Under the pieces are notes generated by a model. It was given only the letters and a program-made list of their open reading frames with translations. It did no database searches and was not told the DNA's origin. A DNA stretch of 64,000 nucleotides, from contig SHYS01000001.1 in the NCBI GenBank assembly GCA_009692685.1, forward strand, positions 291,679-355,678, given 5' to 3'. The stretch is from Dehalococcoidia bacterium (GTDB taxonomy: Bacteria; Chloroflexota; Dehalococcoidia; UBA2979). A program made the position numbers and the translations under genes. Below, one piece after another: positions 1 to 8,530 of this stretch (position 1 is the first letter of the stretch; each line of letters opens with the position of its first letter).

Positions 1-54
1 CAGCAGGCCGCGGAGACGATCGCCTCGTGGCGGGCCGAGCGCGCGAACTACTAG
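1..54 (+). CDS. C-terminal end of an upstream gene (partial)
   Basis: An open frame enters from the left edge and ends at TAG 52-54, encoding 17 residues (QQAAETIASWRAERANY). It stops just before the convergent EAL gene ends at 61. The product cannot be identified from so short a tail, and the reading frame itself is only plausible. Confidence 0.35.
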   Translation, partial: QQAAETIASWRAERANY

Positions 55-60
55 CGCTCG

Positions 61-930
61 CTAGGCGACGGGGTCGACTTCGGCGTCGCTGTCGGTCATG
101 CGCCGCGCGAATGCGCGGAACGCCTCGGCGGTCATGGGTCGCCCATACGCGTGACCCTGTAAGAAGTCGCAGCCGAGCTCACGCGCGAACTCGATCTCGA
201 ACAACGACTCAACGCGCTTTGCGGTGACGGTCAGGGAACGTGCGTGTGCAAGCTGAGCAGCGACGACAAGCTGATCTCTGGTCGCCTCGCTGTTGGTGTT
301 GGCTCGAAGGTCGAGTTTGACGCCACGCAGCCCGGGCGTATCGATGATCTCAGCGGCACGATCGCTGCCCCAGAAGTCATCGATCACGATGCCCACATCG
401 AGCGTGGCGAGCCGAGCGAGCGTGGCGGGCAGACCGGAGTCGCCATCGAGCAAGACTTGTTCGGGGATCTCCAGAAGCAGGCACCACGGTGGGAGCTGGC
501 TGGTCGCGAGGGCCTCGCTTACGGACGCGAGGGCGGCGATACCGTCGGCGAGCTGGGTGGCGGACAGATTCACTCCGAATGTCAACGAGCGGCGGCCTTC
601 GATCTGGAAGTTACGTGCGAACTCGCAGGCTGGGCCGACCACAGACCAGATCATCTGATCGAGGACGCTGGCGCGCATCACTTTGGACATGAATTGGCGA
701 GCAGGAGCGGGCTCCGCGGCGCCCGGCAGGTCCCAGCTCAGCAGGGCCTCGGCGCCAATGAGCGCGCCAGACTCGAGGCTGAGCACAGGCTGGAAATGCA
801 TGTTGAACTCGCGCTGGAGCAACCCGGTCGTCACTGACTCGGCGGTGCTGGCGCCGGGACTGAGGCGCTTAGCGGAGCCGCCCGCTCCGCCAAAGCTCCG
901 GATCGCCTTGAACGGGTTTCGTAGCGCCAC
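61..930 (-). CDS. EAL-domain protein with altered active-site motif
   Basis: Encodes 289 aa. EAL domains normally hydrolyse or bind cyclic di-GMP. The EAL motif lies at residues 61-63 (AEALLSW), followed by an NLS segment, LLLEIPEQ, DDFWGS and VKLDL, and QGHAYGRP near the C-terminus. The usual AEGVE loop reads AKRVE (Lys238-Arg239), so a conserved glutamate is missing, and the DDFGTG loop lacks its second half. The domain may therefore bind rather than cleave c-di-GMP. GTG at 930 was chosen because TGAGGTGG lies just upstream; the longer open frame to 1443 has no homology-like content. There is no GGDEF domain and no membrane segment. It is divergent from the TadZ-like locus. Confidence 0.8.
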   Translation of the reverse strand: MALRNPFKAIRSFGGAGGSAKRLSPGASTAESVTTGLLQREFNMHFQPVLSLESGALIGAEALLSWDLPGAAEPAPARQFMSKVMRASVLDQMIWSVVGPACEFARNFQIEGRRSLTFGVNLSATQLADGIAALASVSEALATSQLPPWCLLLEIPEQVLLDGDSGLPATLARLATLDVGIVIDDFWGSDRAAEIIDTPGLRGVKLDLRANTNSEATRDQLVVAAQLAHARSLTVTAKRVESLFEIEFARELGCDFLQGHAYGRPMTAEAFRAFARRMTDSDAEVDPVA

Positions 931-1194
931 GTTCCACCTCAATGCGTGCCGGTATGCCGAACGGGCCCGGGTAGGCAAAGGGATTACCGACAGCACCGGG
1001 CGGGACAACAGGGAGCGCGCGGTGGTCCGCTTCGCGGGGCGTTCGAGGGCATTCAAGAGAAGGGGCGTGCGCTCCGATGATGGAGAGAGGCGATGGGGGC
1101 GGCTGTCAGCGCGCCCTCGAGATATCGGCTCGATATGGACCACGCGGCTGCGGGGGCGGCTCGAGGGCCACGAAGCAGCCGGCAAGGCGGATGT

Positions 1195-2414
1195 ATGGCG
1201 GCCACGTCTGCGCTCGACCAATTCGGGGACGCATCGCGCACGCAGGCTGCGCTCTCCGCGCTCCTTGTCATCAGTGACCCCGAGATTCTCGAGTCGCTGC
1301 GCCGGTCTTTCCGCTCCACGGGTTTTTGGTGGTTGGCGAGGCATGGCCGGGCATCGATGCGGTCCGGCGCGCGGATGCGCTAAAGCCCGACGTGGTGGTG
1401 CTCCACATCGAGGAGCCGATCGTGCCAGCGCTGCGCACGGCACAAGCCCTAGCGGACTCCTGCGACGCGGGGCTCGCGGTGATTTCGAGCGCGGACGACC
1501 TGGACACGATGCGCCGCGTCATGAATGCGGGAGCGCACGACTTCGCGACACTGCCGCTTTCGGATGCCGAGCTTCGCGACGCTGCACGTCGAGCAGCCTC
1601 GACGGCCGGGCGACGGGCGTCGGCAGGTTAGACGGAGAAGAAGAGCGCGACCACCGGCCGCGTGGTGACCGTGGCGGGTGCTCGCGGCGGTGTCGGGAAG
1701 AGCACGATTGCGGCGAACCTGGCCATCGAGATCGCGCGCACGACGCGCGCAGCGGTGAATGTCGCCGACCTGGACCTGCTGTTCGGTAGCGTGGCGATGA
1801 TGCTGGATACGCTGTCTGAGATCGGATTGCAGGAGTGGAAGCGCGATCGAGTGCGCCACAGCTCCACGGCGGTGTCGCCGTACCTGACGGAGACGAAGTC
1901 GGGGGTGCGCCTGCTGGCGGCACCGACCGACCCAGACGCTTCGCTGGAGCTGTCTGCGAGCGATGTATCCGACCTGATCTCGGACCTGAGCAGCACGTAC
2001 GACTACGTGGTGGTGGACACGGCGCTCGGATACACCGAGGTGACCGCCGCAGCGCTGGAGCGTGCGACGCTGCCGTTGCTGGTGACGACGCCGGAGATCA
2101 GCTCGCTGCGGGCGACTCGGTTCGTGGTCAACGACTTGCGCAGCCGCGGCGCCACGAGCGAGCGTCTTGCGGTAGTGGTGAATTATTCGAGGGCGTTCGT
2201 GGGCTCGAAGGAACTGGCGGAGACGCCGGGTGCTTCGGTGAGCTGGGAGATCCGGCACGACGTGCAGGTGCTGCGCGCTGCGAAGGCGGGGGTGCCTGTC
2301 AGCACGGAGAAGGCCGGCGCGCTGATACCTCGAGTGCTTCACGAGATCGCCGCCGAGGTGTCGGGCGTGGTCGCGAGCCAGGGGTCGCGACGCTGGCTAC
2401 TCAGAGCCGGCTAA
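1195..2414 (+). pseudogene. TadZ/CpaE-like protein (receiver-like + MinD-type ATPase), interrupted
   Basis: The N-terminal part is a CheY-like fold in which the phosphoacceptor position reads VVVLHIEEP (His instead of Asp), as in atypical receiver domains of pilus-localising TadZ/CpaE. A T-run at 1323-1327 appears one base short: restoring one T joins the two halves (STGF-LVVGEAWPG). An in-frame TAG at 1629-1631 then separates the receiver from the ATPase, which starts again at GTG 1662 with a deviant Walker A (ARGGVGKST) and VNVADLDL as the Walker A' region. Reading TAG as CAG gives a continuous linker. The ATPase part (about 250 aa) could still be made alone. No other tad/flp genes are in the window. 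Confidence 0.7.
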
Positions 2415-2595
2415 CCCGGGAAACCATCGCAGCTGCGCTCGACAGGGCGCGGCTGCCCGCGCCGCTCTCGTGACACTTCCCTCTGGGCACTGTGTCCGGC
2501 GCCATCCGATCCGCGAGTATTGACACCACAGGCGAGCCACGCAGTGGCGCAGTCACGGCGACGCGTGCCGTGCCGAACTGGGCTGGAGCGTGAGG

Positions 2596-3441
2596 TCAGT
2601 TGCGGAAGAGCTGCGTCACCATGACGTGCGTCGCGTCCTTGCGGACGATGCCGATGCCGATGCCGATGCCGATGCCGATGCGGGCCAGCTTCGGGTTTAA
2701 CAGGTTCGCCCGGTGGCTGGGGGAGTTCATTAGCGCCTCATGGGCGAGGGTGGTGTCGCCAGCCCAGGCGATGTTCTCGGCGGCGCTGGTGTAGGTGATG
2801 CCCGCGGCCGCCATGCGGGCGAACGGGTCGAGTCCTTCTGGGTTGATGTGCGAGAAGTAGCCCCGAGCCACCATGTCGGCGGAGTTACGCCGTGCCACCT
2901 CGATGAGTGCCGGGTCGAGCGTGAAGACCGGGAGGCCGTTGGCGACGCGGGCCTGATTCACTAGGGCGAGCATCTGCGCTTCGGACTGTTCGAGGGCGGC
3001 GACGCCCGATGGAGGCGGCAGCGGCGGGGGCGTGGATGTGGGAGCGGGCGTCGCTGCGGACGAAACAGCGGTGGTTGATGAGCAGACGAGGATGATCGGG
3101 CTCTGCGCGGGCAGGTTGCTGCCGGCGAACATCGTGCGGAAGCTCAGGTTCACAGCGTCCGGCGCGCCGTAGAGGTAGCCGATGAGTTCGTCGCCGCCTG
3201 AGCGGTTGGTCCAGAGCGAGCGTGGGCTACACGACGTACTGGCGAGGGCGGCACGCACGTCCTCGGTGGAGCCACCGCTCCAGAGCAGGACACCCATGGC
3301 ACCGGGACCGGGGACCGCGCCGACGAACTGTCCGGCGTGGGCGCTCGAGGCGCCGAGTGACATCGAGGCGCCAACGAGGAGGGCGAGGAGCAGGCGACGT
3401 GCTGTCGCCCCCGGCATAGAGGCCCTGGCGCGATCGGACAT
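2596..3441 (-). CDS. Secreted CAP (SCP/PR1) domain protein
   Basis: Encodes 281 aa. A signal peptide is visible (RRLLLALLVGASMSLGASS, cut near SAHA). A middle region of about 110 aa is followed by a Pro-rich linker and a C-terminal CAP domain: MLALVNQARVANGLP, the HINPEGLDPF segment with its conserved His, ENIAWAG, and SPSHRANLL. CAP proteins are extracellular and diverse in function. The final conserved strand contains GIGIGIGIGI, encoded by a GATGCC tandem repeat, where relatives usually have a single GIG(I/V)G. Start ATG 3441 puts the charged n-region directly before the hydrophobic core; longer in-frame starts exist. Confidence 0.85.
   Translation of the reverse strand: MSDRARASMPGATARRLLLALLVGASMSLGASSAHAGQFVGAVPGPGAMGVLLWSGGSTEDVRAALASTSCSPRSLWTNRSGGDELIGYLYGAPDAVNLSFRTMFAGSNLPAQSPIILVCSSTTAVSSAATPAPTSTPPPLPPPSGVAALEQSEAQMLALVNQARVANGLPVFTLDPALIEVARRNSADMVARGYFSHINPEGLDPFARMAAAGITYTSAAENIAWAGDTTLAHEALMNSPSHRANLLNPKLARIGIGIGIGIGIVRKDATHVMVTQLFRN
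2647..2682. repeat. GATGCC hexanucleotide repeat, 5 perfect units plus one variant
   Basis: Five head-to-tail GATGCC units and a sixth ending in G lie inside the CAP-domain gene. On the coding strand they specify alternating Gly-Ile. The unit length is a multiple of three, so copy-number change lengthens or shortens the protein without a frameshift. Confidence 0.9.
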
Positions 3442-3605
3442 GCGGCCATTATCGGCGTTCGTCCTCACATAACCCAGTCGTAAACCCCCTAGGCCAGGAT
3501 AAGAAGTCGCCATGCTGGAGCGGGCGCGAGCGACGATATTCCGGCACCAGCTGATGGTGAGAGGCGGTACCGTTCGAGGTCGGCGGCAGGTCAGAGGGGT
3601 GGGCC

Positions 3606-5489
3606 ATGCTACTCGAAAGGGCGCGCGCAATTGGATGGCGTGACACACGCGCGATCCGTCGGAACGTGATGCGGGGCATTGCGGCTGTGTTCGTGCTGAC
3701 GGCGTGTCTGCCCTCGATGGTGGCGGGTCAGACGCCGCAGCGCGAGCAGATCACCGCGTACAACATCGACGTCGCGGTGGAGCAGACAGGCTCACTCCTG
3801 ATCACGGAGACGATCGCGTACTTCTTCGACGCGGAGCGCCACGGGATCCTGCGTGATATCACCGTGCGGCTGCGTTACGACGACAGGTACGACCGCGCCT
3901 ATCCCCTCGATGTCGTGAGCGTGGACTCGAAAGACGGCGCTCCCGACGAGTACACCGTCGAAGACATCGGTGGTGGGATGACGCGCATCCGGATCGGCGA
4001 CCCGAAGAAGACGATCCAGGGAGCGCACACCTACGCCATCAGCTATCGAGTGCGCGGCGCGCTGAACGCGTTCCCGGACCACGATGAGTTGTACTGGAAC
4101 GTGGTGGGGAACGCCTGGCCGGTGCCGATCGGTCTGGTTACCGCGCGAGTCGGCCCGAACGCAGACGGTCAGCGTGCTGGTACTCCCGGCTGGTGGTCGG
4201 CACCGCTCGAGGTGGCGTGCTTCGCCGGGCCGCTGGGATCGCAGCGCACGTGTCGAACCGCCTCGATCGACGGAGGGCAGGCTCGTTTTGCGCACCCCGC
4301 GTTGCAGCCGTACGAGGGACTGACAGTGGTGGTCTCGCTTGCGAAGGGCGTGGTGCCTGCGCCGAGCCCGATCCTAGAGGAGCGCTGGAGTTTCGGACGC
4401 GCGTTCGCGGTCACACCGCTCACCGTTGGGATGGCAGCCCTCGTGCTGGCCGGGGTGGTGTACGGGCTGGTGCGTGTCTACTGGACGACCGGTCGCGACC
4501 TGCGCTGGGCGGGGTCGCCCATCGATGCGGTGTTCGGGAAGGCGGGTGCGCCTGAGACCACCGTGGCGTGGGGCGACAACGGGCCGTATCCGGCGGAGTA
4601 CATCCCGCCCGAGGGGATGCGCCCCGGCCTGATGGGCACGCTGGTCGACGAGACCGCACATCCCCTCGACGTGACGGTGACGATCATCGACCTCGCGTCG
4701 CGGGGCTACCTGCGCATCGAGGAGATCCTGAAGGAGGGCTGGTTCGGCAAGCCCGATTGGAAGCTGGTGCAGTTGAAGGAAGGCGGTGACCTCCTCGAGT
4801 ACGAGCAGCTGCTCCTCGATAGCGGCCTGTTCGAGGACGGGCCGGAGGCCTTGCTGTCGGACCTGAAGGACCGTTTCGCGGGACGAATGCACACGGTCCA
4901 GGAGGTGCTGTACGACGAGGCGGTTGCCCGGGGCTGGTTCACTTCGAGTCCGCAGTCGCAACGGACCCGCTGGATGTTGTTCGGGATGCTCATCCTCGTC
5001 GCAGCCGTCGTCGTTGAGGTGGCGACCGCCGCCTTCACGCACTTCGGCATCGTGCCGCTGCCGCTCGTGCTCGGCGGAATCGTGCTGCTGGTGATGAACA
5101 AGTCGCTTCCGAGGCGCACGGCCGCGGGGACTGCCGCGCTGCGTCACGTCTTGGGGTTCCGGCGATTCATCGACGACGTGGAGGACGAGCGATCGCGCTT
5201 CGCGGAGCAGGCGCACCTGTTCTACGACTACCTGGCGTTCGCCATCGTGTTCGGGCTGACGGCGAAGTGGGCGAAGGCCTTCGCAGGGTTGGCGAACGCG
5301 CCGCCGCCACCCAGCTGGTACGTCTCGTCGAGCGCCTTCTCGGTAATGGCATTCTCGAACTCGATGGACAACTTTGGGGTGACTGCGACGGGCACGATCG
5401 CGAGCACGCCGAGTGGGTCGGGCGGCAGCGGGTTTAGCGGTGGCTCCTCGGGTGGAGGTGGCGGCGGTGGCGGCGGGGGCAGCTGGTAG
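3606..5489 (+). CDS. DUF2207 family membrane protein
   Basis: Encodes 627 aa. An N-terminal signal segment (GIAAVFVLTACLPSMVAG) precedes an extracytoplasmic DUF2207 domain with the typical opening (ITAYNIDVAVEQTGSLLITE, then HGILRDI). One membrane helix follows near residues 265-285, then a cytoplasmic stretch, then two helices around 455-500. The C-terminus is a Gly/Ser tail of at least ten glycines ending in SW, which is characteristic of this family. Function is unknown. ATG 3606 has AGAGGGG upstream; ATG 3669 would give a more normal signal peptide and is a fair alternative. Confidence 0.88.
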   Translation: MLLERARAIGWRDTRAIRRNVMRGIAAVFVLTACLPSMVAGQTPQREQITAYNIDVAVEQTGSLLITETIAYFFDAERHGILRDITVRLRYDDRYDRAYPLDVVSVDSKDGAPDEYTVEDIGGGMTRIRIGDPKKTIQGAHTYAISYRVRGALNAFPDHDELYWNVVGNAWPVPIGLVTARVGPNADGQRAGTPGWWSAPLEVACFAGPLGSQRTCRTASIDGGQARFAHPALQPYEGLTVVVSLAKGVVPAPSPILEERWSFGRAFAVTPLTVGMAALVLAGVVYGLVRVYWTTGRDLRWAGSPIDAVFGKAGAPETTVAWGDNGPYPAEYIPPEGMRPGLMGTLVDETAHPLDVTVTIIDLASRGYLRIEEILKEGWFGKPDWKLVQLKEGGDLLEYEQLLLDSGLFEDGPEALLSDLKDRFAGRMHTVQEVLYDEAVARGWFTSSPQSQRTRWMLFGMLILVAAVVVEVATAAFTHFGIVPLPLVLGGIVLLVMNKSLPRRTAAGTAALRHVLGFRRFIDDVEDERSRFAEQAHLFYDYLAFAIVFGLTAKWAKAFAGLANAPPPPSWYVSSSAFSVMAFSNSMDNFGVTATGTIASTPSGSGGSGFSGGSSGGGGGGGGGGSW

Positions 5490-5580
5490 CCGCACCCGCG
5501 ACTGACATCGAGGGCGCACGGCGCGCCAACGGGGGCTATCCTGACGCGCGACCTTCGGAAGCGTGCGGAAGGGGGCCTCG

Positions 5581-6330
5581 ATGTACCCATACGAGGGCAT
5601 GCTGGCGGAGACGGTCCTGTTCCAGGGCCACAACGGTGACTGGGTGAGCGGCTACGCGGCGCGACCACTGGGCGCGGGTCCGCGCCCGGGCGTAATCGTG
5701 ATCCACCACATGCCCGGCTGGGACGAGTGGAGCAGGGAAGTCGTCCGCAAGTTCGCTGCGCACGGCTACGACTCCGTGGGGCCGAACCTGTTCCATCGAT
5801 TCGGCGAGGGCTCACCGGACGACGTGGCGGCGGTGGCCCGGTCGCAGGGTGGCGCCTCGGACGCGCAGGTGATGGGGGACGCCGAGGGCGCGGCCGCTTA
5901 CCTGCGAGCGCTGCCGTCCTCGAATGGCAATGTGGGGATCATCGGATTCTGCTCGGGCGGGCGTCAGGTCTACCTCGCGGCGTGCTCGATCCCGTCGTTG
6001 AACGCGGCGGTCGACTGCTGGGGTGGTGGCGTGATCGCGACGCCGGAGCAGCTGAACGAGAAGCGGCCGGTGGCGCCCATCGATCTGACGAAAGACATGC
6101 AAGTGCCGCTGCTGGGGATCTTCGGGAACGAGGACCGCAGCCCGACGCCAGAGCAGGTGGACCAGACCGAGGCGGAGCTGCAGAAGCTCGGCAAGGTCTA
6201 CGAGTTCCATCGATATGACGGTGCGGGCCACGGCTTCTTCGCGACCGACCGTGCGGGCTACCGACCGGAGCAGGCCGTTGATGCCTGGGGCAAGGTGTTT
6301 GCGTGGTACAAGAAATGGCTGAGTGCCTAG
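5581..6330 (+). CDS. Dienelactone hydrolase family protein
   Basis: Encodes 249 aa of an alpha/beta hydrolase. The nucleophile elbow is GFCSGG, with the Cys typical of dienelactone hydrolases; the acid lies in FGNEDRSP and the histidine in GAGHGFF. Members hydrolyse cyclic or activated esters in the cytoplasm; the substrate here is unknown. ATG 5581 is preceded by GGAAGGGGG at good spacing and is preferred over the GTG at 5563. The next small gene starts 47 bp downstream on the same strand. Confidence 0.88.
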   Translation: MYPYEGMLAETVLFQGHNGDWVSGYAARPLGAGPRPGVIVIHHMPGWDEWSREVVRKFAAHGYDSVGPNLFHRFGEGSPDDVAAVARSQGGASDAQVMGDAEGAAAYLRALPSSNGNVGIIGFCSGGRQVYLAACSIPSLNAAVDCWGGGVIATPEQLNEKRPVAPIDLTKDMQVPLLGIFGNEDRSPTPEQVDQTEAELQKLGKVYEFHRYDGAGHGFFATDRAGYRPEQAVDAWGKVFAWYKKWLSA

Positions 6331-6377
6331 CGCGCCTTGACATCGAGTACCAGAGCGACGTCGAGGGGAGTACGCAG

Positions 6378-6677
6378 ATGTGCACGTGGATCATCGAGAA
6401 GGCCGAGCTGAGCGGGAGCGCTAAGGGCGCCGAGGGCTGGTTCGACGTCCGACAGGCGAACGTGTACTACGACCACCCGTTCCACGCGCAGTTCGACCAC
6501 GCGCTGATCATCGACTTCGTGCAGGACCCGGACACGCCCGGCCATCGGGTGGCCGTGGAGCTGACGGCGGATTCCGCGCGGCGGCTGATGGAGTCGATCC
6601 GCTTGGCCATCGCGACGGGCGTGGACGCGCACGCCGAGGATTTACAGGCGGCGCCGGCCCTTGCGCACGCGCACTGA
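6378..6677 (+). CDS. Small conserved protein (DUF6295-like)
   Basis: Encodes 99 aa. The sequence pattern MCTWIIEKAEL, GSAKGAEGWFDV, YYDHPFHA, HALIIDF and RVAVELTADSARRL matches a small conserved bacterial family that I recall as DUF6295; that name is from memory. No enzymatic motif is evident, though the conserved Cys3 and the DHPFHA histidines could bind metal. ATG 6378 has GAGGGGAG upstream; the frame is open further up, overlapping the dienelactone hydrolase end. Probably co-transcribed with that gene. Confidence 0.65.
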   Translation: MCTWIIEKAELSGSAKGAEGWFDVRQANVYYDHPFHAQFDHALIIDFVQDPDTPGHRVAVELTADSARRLMESIRLAIATGVDAHAEDLQAAPALAHAH

Positions 6678-6707
6678 GGGCACGCCTCTGCCTCGGAGGC
6701 CGGTATT

Positions 6708-6865
6708 CCCCGCTCGTCCTGAGTGTGTCGAAGGGCGAGCAGGACTGACGCCGTCGGCTCATGGTTCGACATGCTCACCATGAGCGGGGGAGTGCACTCA
6801 CCATGAGCGGGGGAGTGAACTCACCACGAGCGCGGAAGTGAACTCTCGATGACTCGGTGAGGAAA
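6708..6865. repeat. REP-like palindromic fragments and 23-bp tandem repeats
   Basis: This gap holds a REP-like element (CCGCTCGTCCTGAGTGTGTC at 6709, and GGTTCGACATGCTCACCATG from 6763). The end of that element seeds three tandem 23-bp units (ctcaccatgagcgggggagt plus 3 nt) at 6774-6796, 6797-6819 and 6820-6842, with a fourth decayed copy to 6865. It looks like local duplication of a REP half-site. Confidence 0.7.
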
Positions 6866-6881
6866 CCCATCTGGGCGGGAA

Positions 6882-7514
6882 GTGGGCGTGGGCGACATCG
6901 AGCTGCTGTTCGACGGACCCGAGGACGCGCGCGACGTGCTCGTGCTGGCACACGGGGCGGGCGCGGGTATGCGGCACCCGTGGATGACCTCGATGGCGGG
7001 ACGACTGGGCGATGCCGGGCTGCGGATAGCACGCTTCGAGTTCCCGTACATGGCTCGCAGGATCGAGGGCAGTCGAGCCGGGCTGCCCGACACTGAGCGC
7101 GTGTTGCGCGCGACCTGGATCAAGGTTGTTGAACGCCTCGGAGGTGGGGGCGCAGTGGTCGTCGGTGGGAAGTCGATGGGTGGACGCACCGCCAGCATGA
7201 TCGCGGACGATGTGGGATCGCGGGGGCTGGTCTGCCTCGGGTACCCGTTTCACCCGACGGGGCGGCCGGAGCGCCTGAGGACGGCGCACCTCGATGGGTT
7301 GCGCACGCCGGCGCTGTTCGTGCAGGGCACGCGCGATATCAAGGGGAGCCGGGAAGAAGTCGCAGGGTACGCGCTGTCGCACTCGATCCGCGTGCACTGG
7401 CTCGAGGATGGCGACCACTCGTTCGCGCCTCGCAAAGCGTCAGGGCACACCGCCGTGGGGCACCTCGATGCCGCGGCCGCGGCGGTGGTTGAGTTCGTGC
7501 GGGGTCTGCGGTGA
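6882..7514 (+). CDS. Small alpha/beta hydrolase
   Basis: Encodes 210 aa, similar in pattern to the short predicted hydrolases of COG3571 type: VLVLAHGAGAGMRHPWM near the start (HGAG oxyanion region), nucleophile GGKSMGGR, acid in FVQGTRDIKG, and histidine in EDGDHSF. The substrate is unknown. GTG 6882 lies two codons before another GTG (6888) and either may be used. Its stop codon overlaps the start of the downstream DCC-family gene (GTGA), so the two are translationally coupled. Confidence 0.8.
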   Translation: MGVGDIELLFDGPEDARDVLVLAHGAGAGMRHPWMTSMAGRLGDAGLRIARFEFPYMARRIEGSRAGLPDTERVLRATWIKVVERLGGGGAVVVGGKSMGGRTASMIADDVGSRGLVCLGYPFHPTGRPERLRTAHLDGLRTPALFVQGTRDIKGSREEVAGYALSHSIRVHWLEDGDHSFAPRKASGHTAVGHLDAAAAAVVEFVRGLR

Positions 7515-7834
7515 CTGCCGGAGATCGAGGCGCAGCGCCAACGCTCCGCTACGACTCGGACTGCCGGTTCTGCACGGCGAGCGCGCGCTGGATCGAGGGG
7601 CGCTCGGGCGCGCGCGTGCGCCTCGAAGCTGCACCAGGAATCGGTGCGGCGGAATTCGCGGCCGGTGGGGCAGTGCGTCGAGGCGGCGCGGCGGCTACCG
7701 CGGCGTACGCATTAGCGACGGGACAGCGCTGGGTGCGCGCCCTCGATGCGCCGGTGGTGTCGCTGCTGCGGGACGCGGCCTACGCTGTCATTGCACGTTC
7801 GAGGTGGGCGCTAGGACGACTGGGGAGGCGCTAG
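7511..7834 (+). CDS. DCC family (DUF393) thiol-disulfide oxidoreductase-like protein
   Basis: Encodes 107 aa, with YDSDCRFCTASARWI at residues 14-28, the DxCxxC signature that names the DCC family. The family is predicted to have a thioredoxin-like redox role. The rest is Ala/Arg-rich, with a short hydrophobic region near the C-terminus. GTG 7511 overlaps the TGA of the upstream hydrolase. Confidence 0.75.
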   Translation: MTAGDRGAAPTLRYDSDCRFCTASARWIEGRSGARVRLEAAPGIGAAEFAAGGAVRRGGAAATAAYALATGQRWVRALDAPVVSLLRDAAYAVIARSRWALGRLGRR

Positions 7835-7842
7835 GGCGCGTC

Positions 7843-7924
7843 CCCGCTCATGGTGAGCCTGTCGAACCCCTCAGCCAGCGCCACGACTACCGGCTCGTCC
7901 TTCGACAGGCTCAAGACGAGCGGG
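7843..7924. repeat. REP-like inverted repeat pair
   Basis: CCGCTCATGGTGAGCCTGTC at the left and its near-complement TTCGACAGGCTCAAGACGAG at the right bracket about 35 bp. The same two arms recur at 24.6, 28.1, 29.1 and 46.5 kb, always between genes. Confidence 0.75.
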
Positions 7925-7988
7925 AACCCGGAGTGCGGCCAGCAGCGGTGCCGCGCGGTGATCCTCGGAAGGTCCGGCATGCTCGCCG

Positions 7989-8411
7989 CTACGAGGGTGG
8001 AGCGGCCTGGTTGAACTCAAGCATGACGTTACCGTTGAGTGCGGGGTGAATCCACGCCGAGGTGGGCGACGCGGGCTCGGTGTTGACCTTGAGGCCGGCG
8101 CCGGTCGCCATCGCGATCTGCGTGGCCGTGTCGTCGACGTGCATGCCGACGAGATAGATGCCCTCACCGCCGGGGTAGGCGGGCCCCTCGCGCATCTTCA
8201 TGAAGCGGGCGAGGGCGCTGTCCGGCGTGGAGGGTGAGATCACCTCGATTAGGTTGCCGTCGTCGTTGCCGATCATGCAGTTGCGGAAGCCCCAGCTGGT
8301 GTCGAGGACCTCGGTGCGCTTCTTGAGGCCGAACGCCTTCGTGTAGCGCTCGACAGCGGCATCGATGTCGTTGACGGCGATGGAGAAGTACTGAATGCCC
8401 AAGATGGCCAC
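7989..8411 (-). CDS. VOC family (glyoxalase-like) protein
   Basis: Encodes 140 aa, one vicinal-oxygen-chelate fold: QYFSIAVNDIDAAVERY at the start and a GEGIYLVGMHVDD strand in the middle. VOC proteins are metal-dependent isomerases, epimerases, dioxygenases or resistance proteins; the layout resembles methylmalonyl-CoA-epimerase-like members, but this is not certain. GTG 8411 has GAGGAAGG upstream and begins exactly at the conserved domain. A clear paralogue is encoded at 62874-63293. Confidence 0.82.
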   Translation of the reverse strand: MAILGIQYFSIAVNDIDAAVERYTKAFGLKKRTEVLDTSWGFRNCMIGNDDGNLIEVISPSTPDSALARFMKMREGPAYPGGEGIYLVGMHVDDTATQIAMATGAGLKVNTEPASPTSAWIHPALNGNVMLEFNQAAPPS

Positions 8412-8530
8412 GCGCGGCCTGCCTTCCTCGCTACGCTCGGGGACGCGTCGCTGTGACGCGTCGACAAGGGCAGTATGCCATGTGTGCGCAAGCGTCAGTG
8501 CGTCCGCGCACGCTGGCTGATCGATGAGGG

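Noticed and set aside
931..1443. Upstream extension of the EAL gene frame
   Set aside because: The extra 171 codons are Arg/Pro/Ala-rich without domain features, overlap the receiver part of the TadZ-like locus, and GTG 930 has a good RBS.
6774..6865. CRISPR array
   Set aside because: The 23-bp units are contiguous with no unique spacers and derive from a REP half-site.
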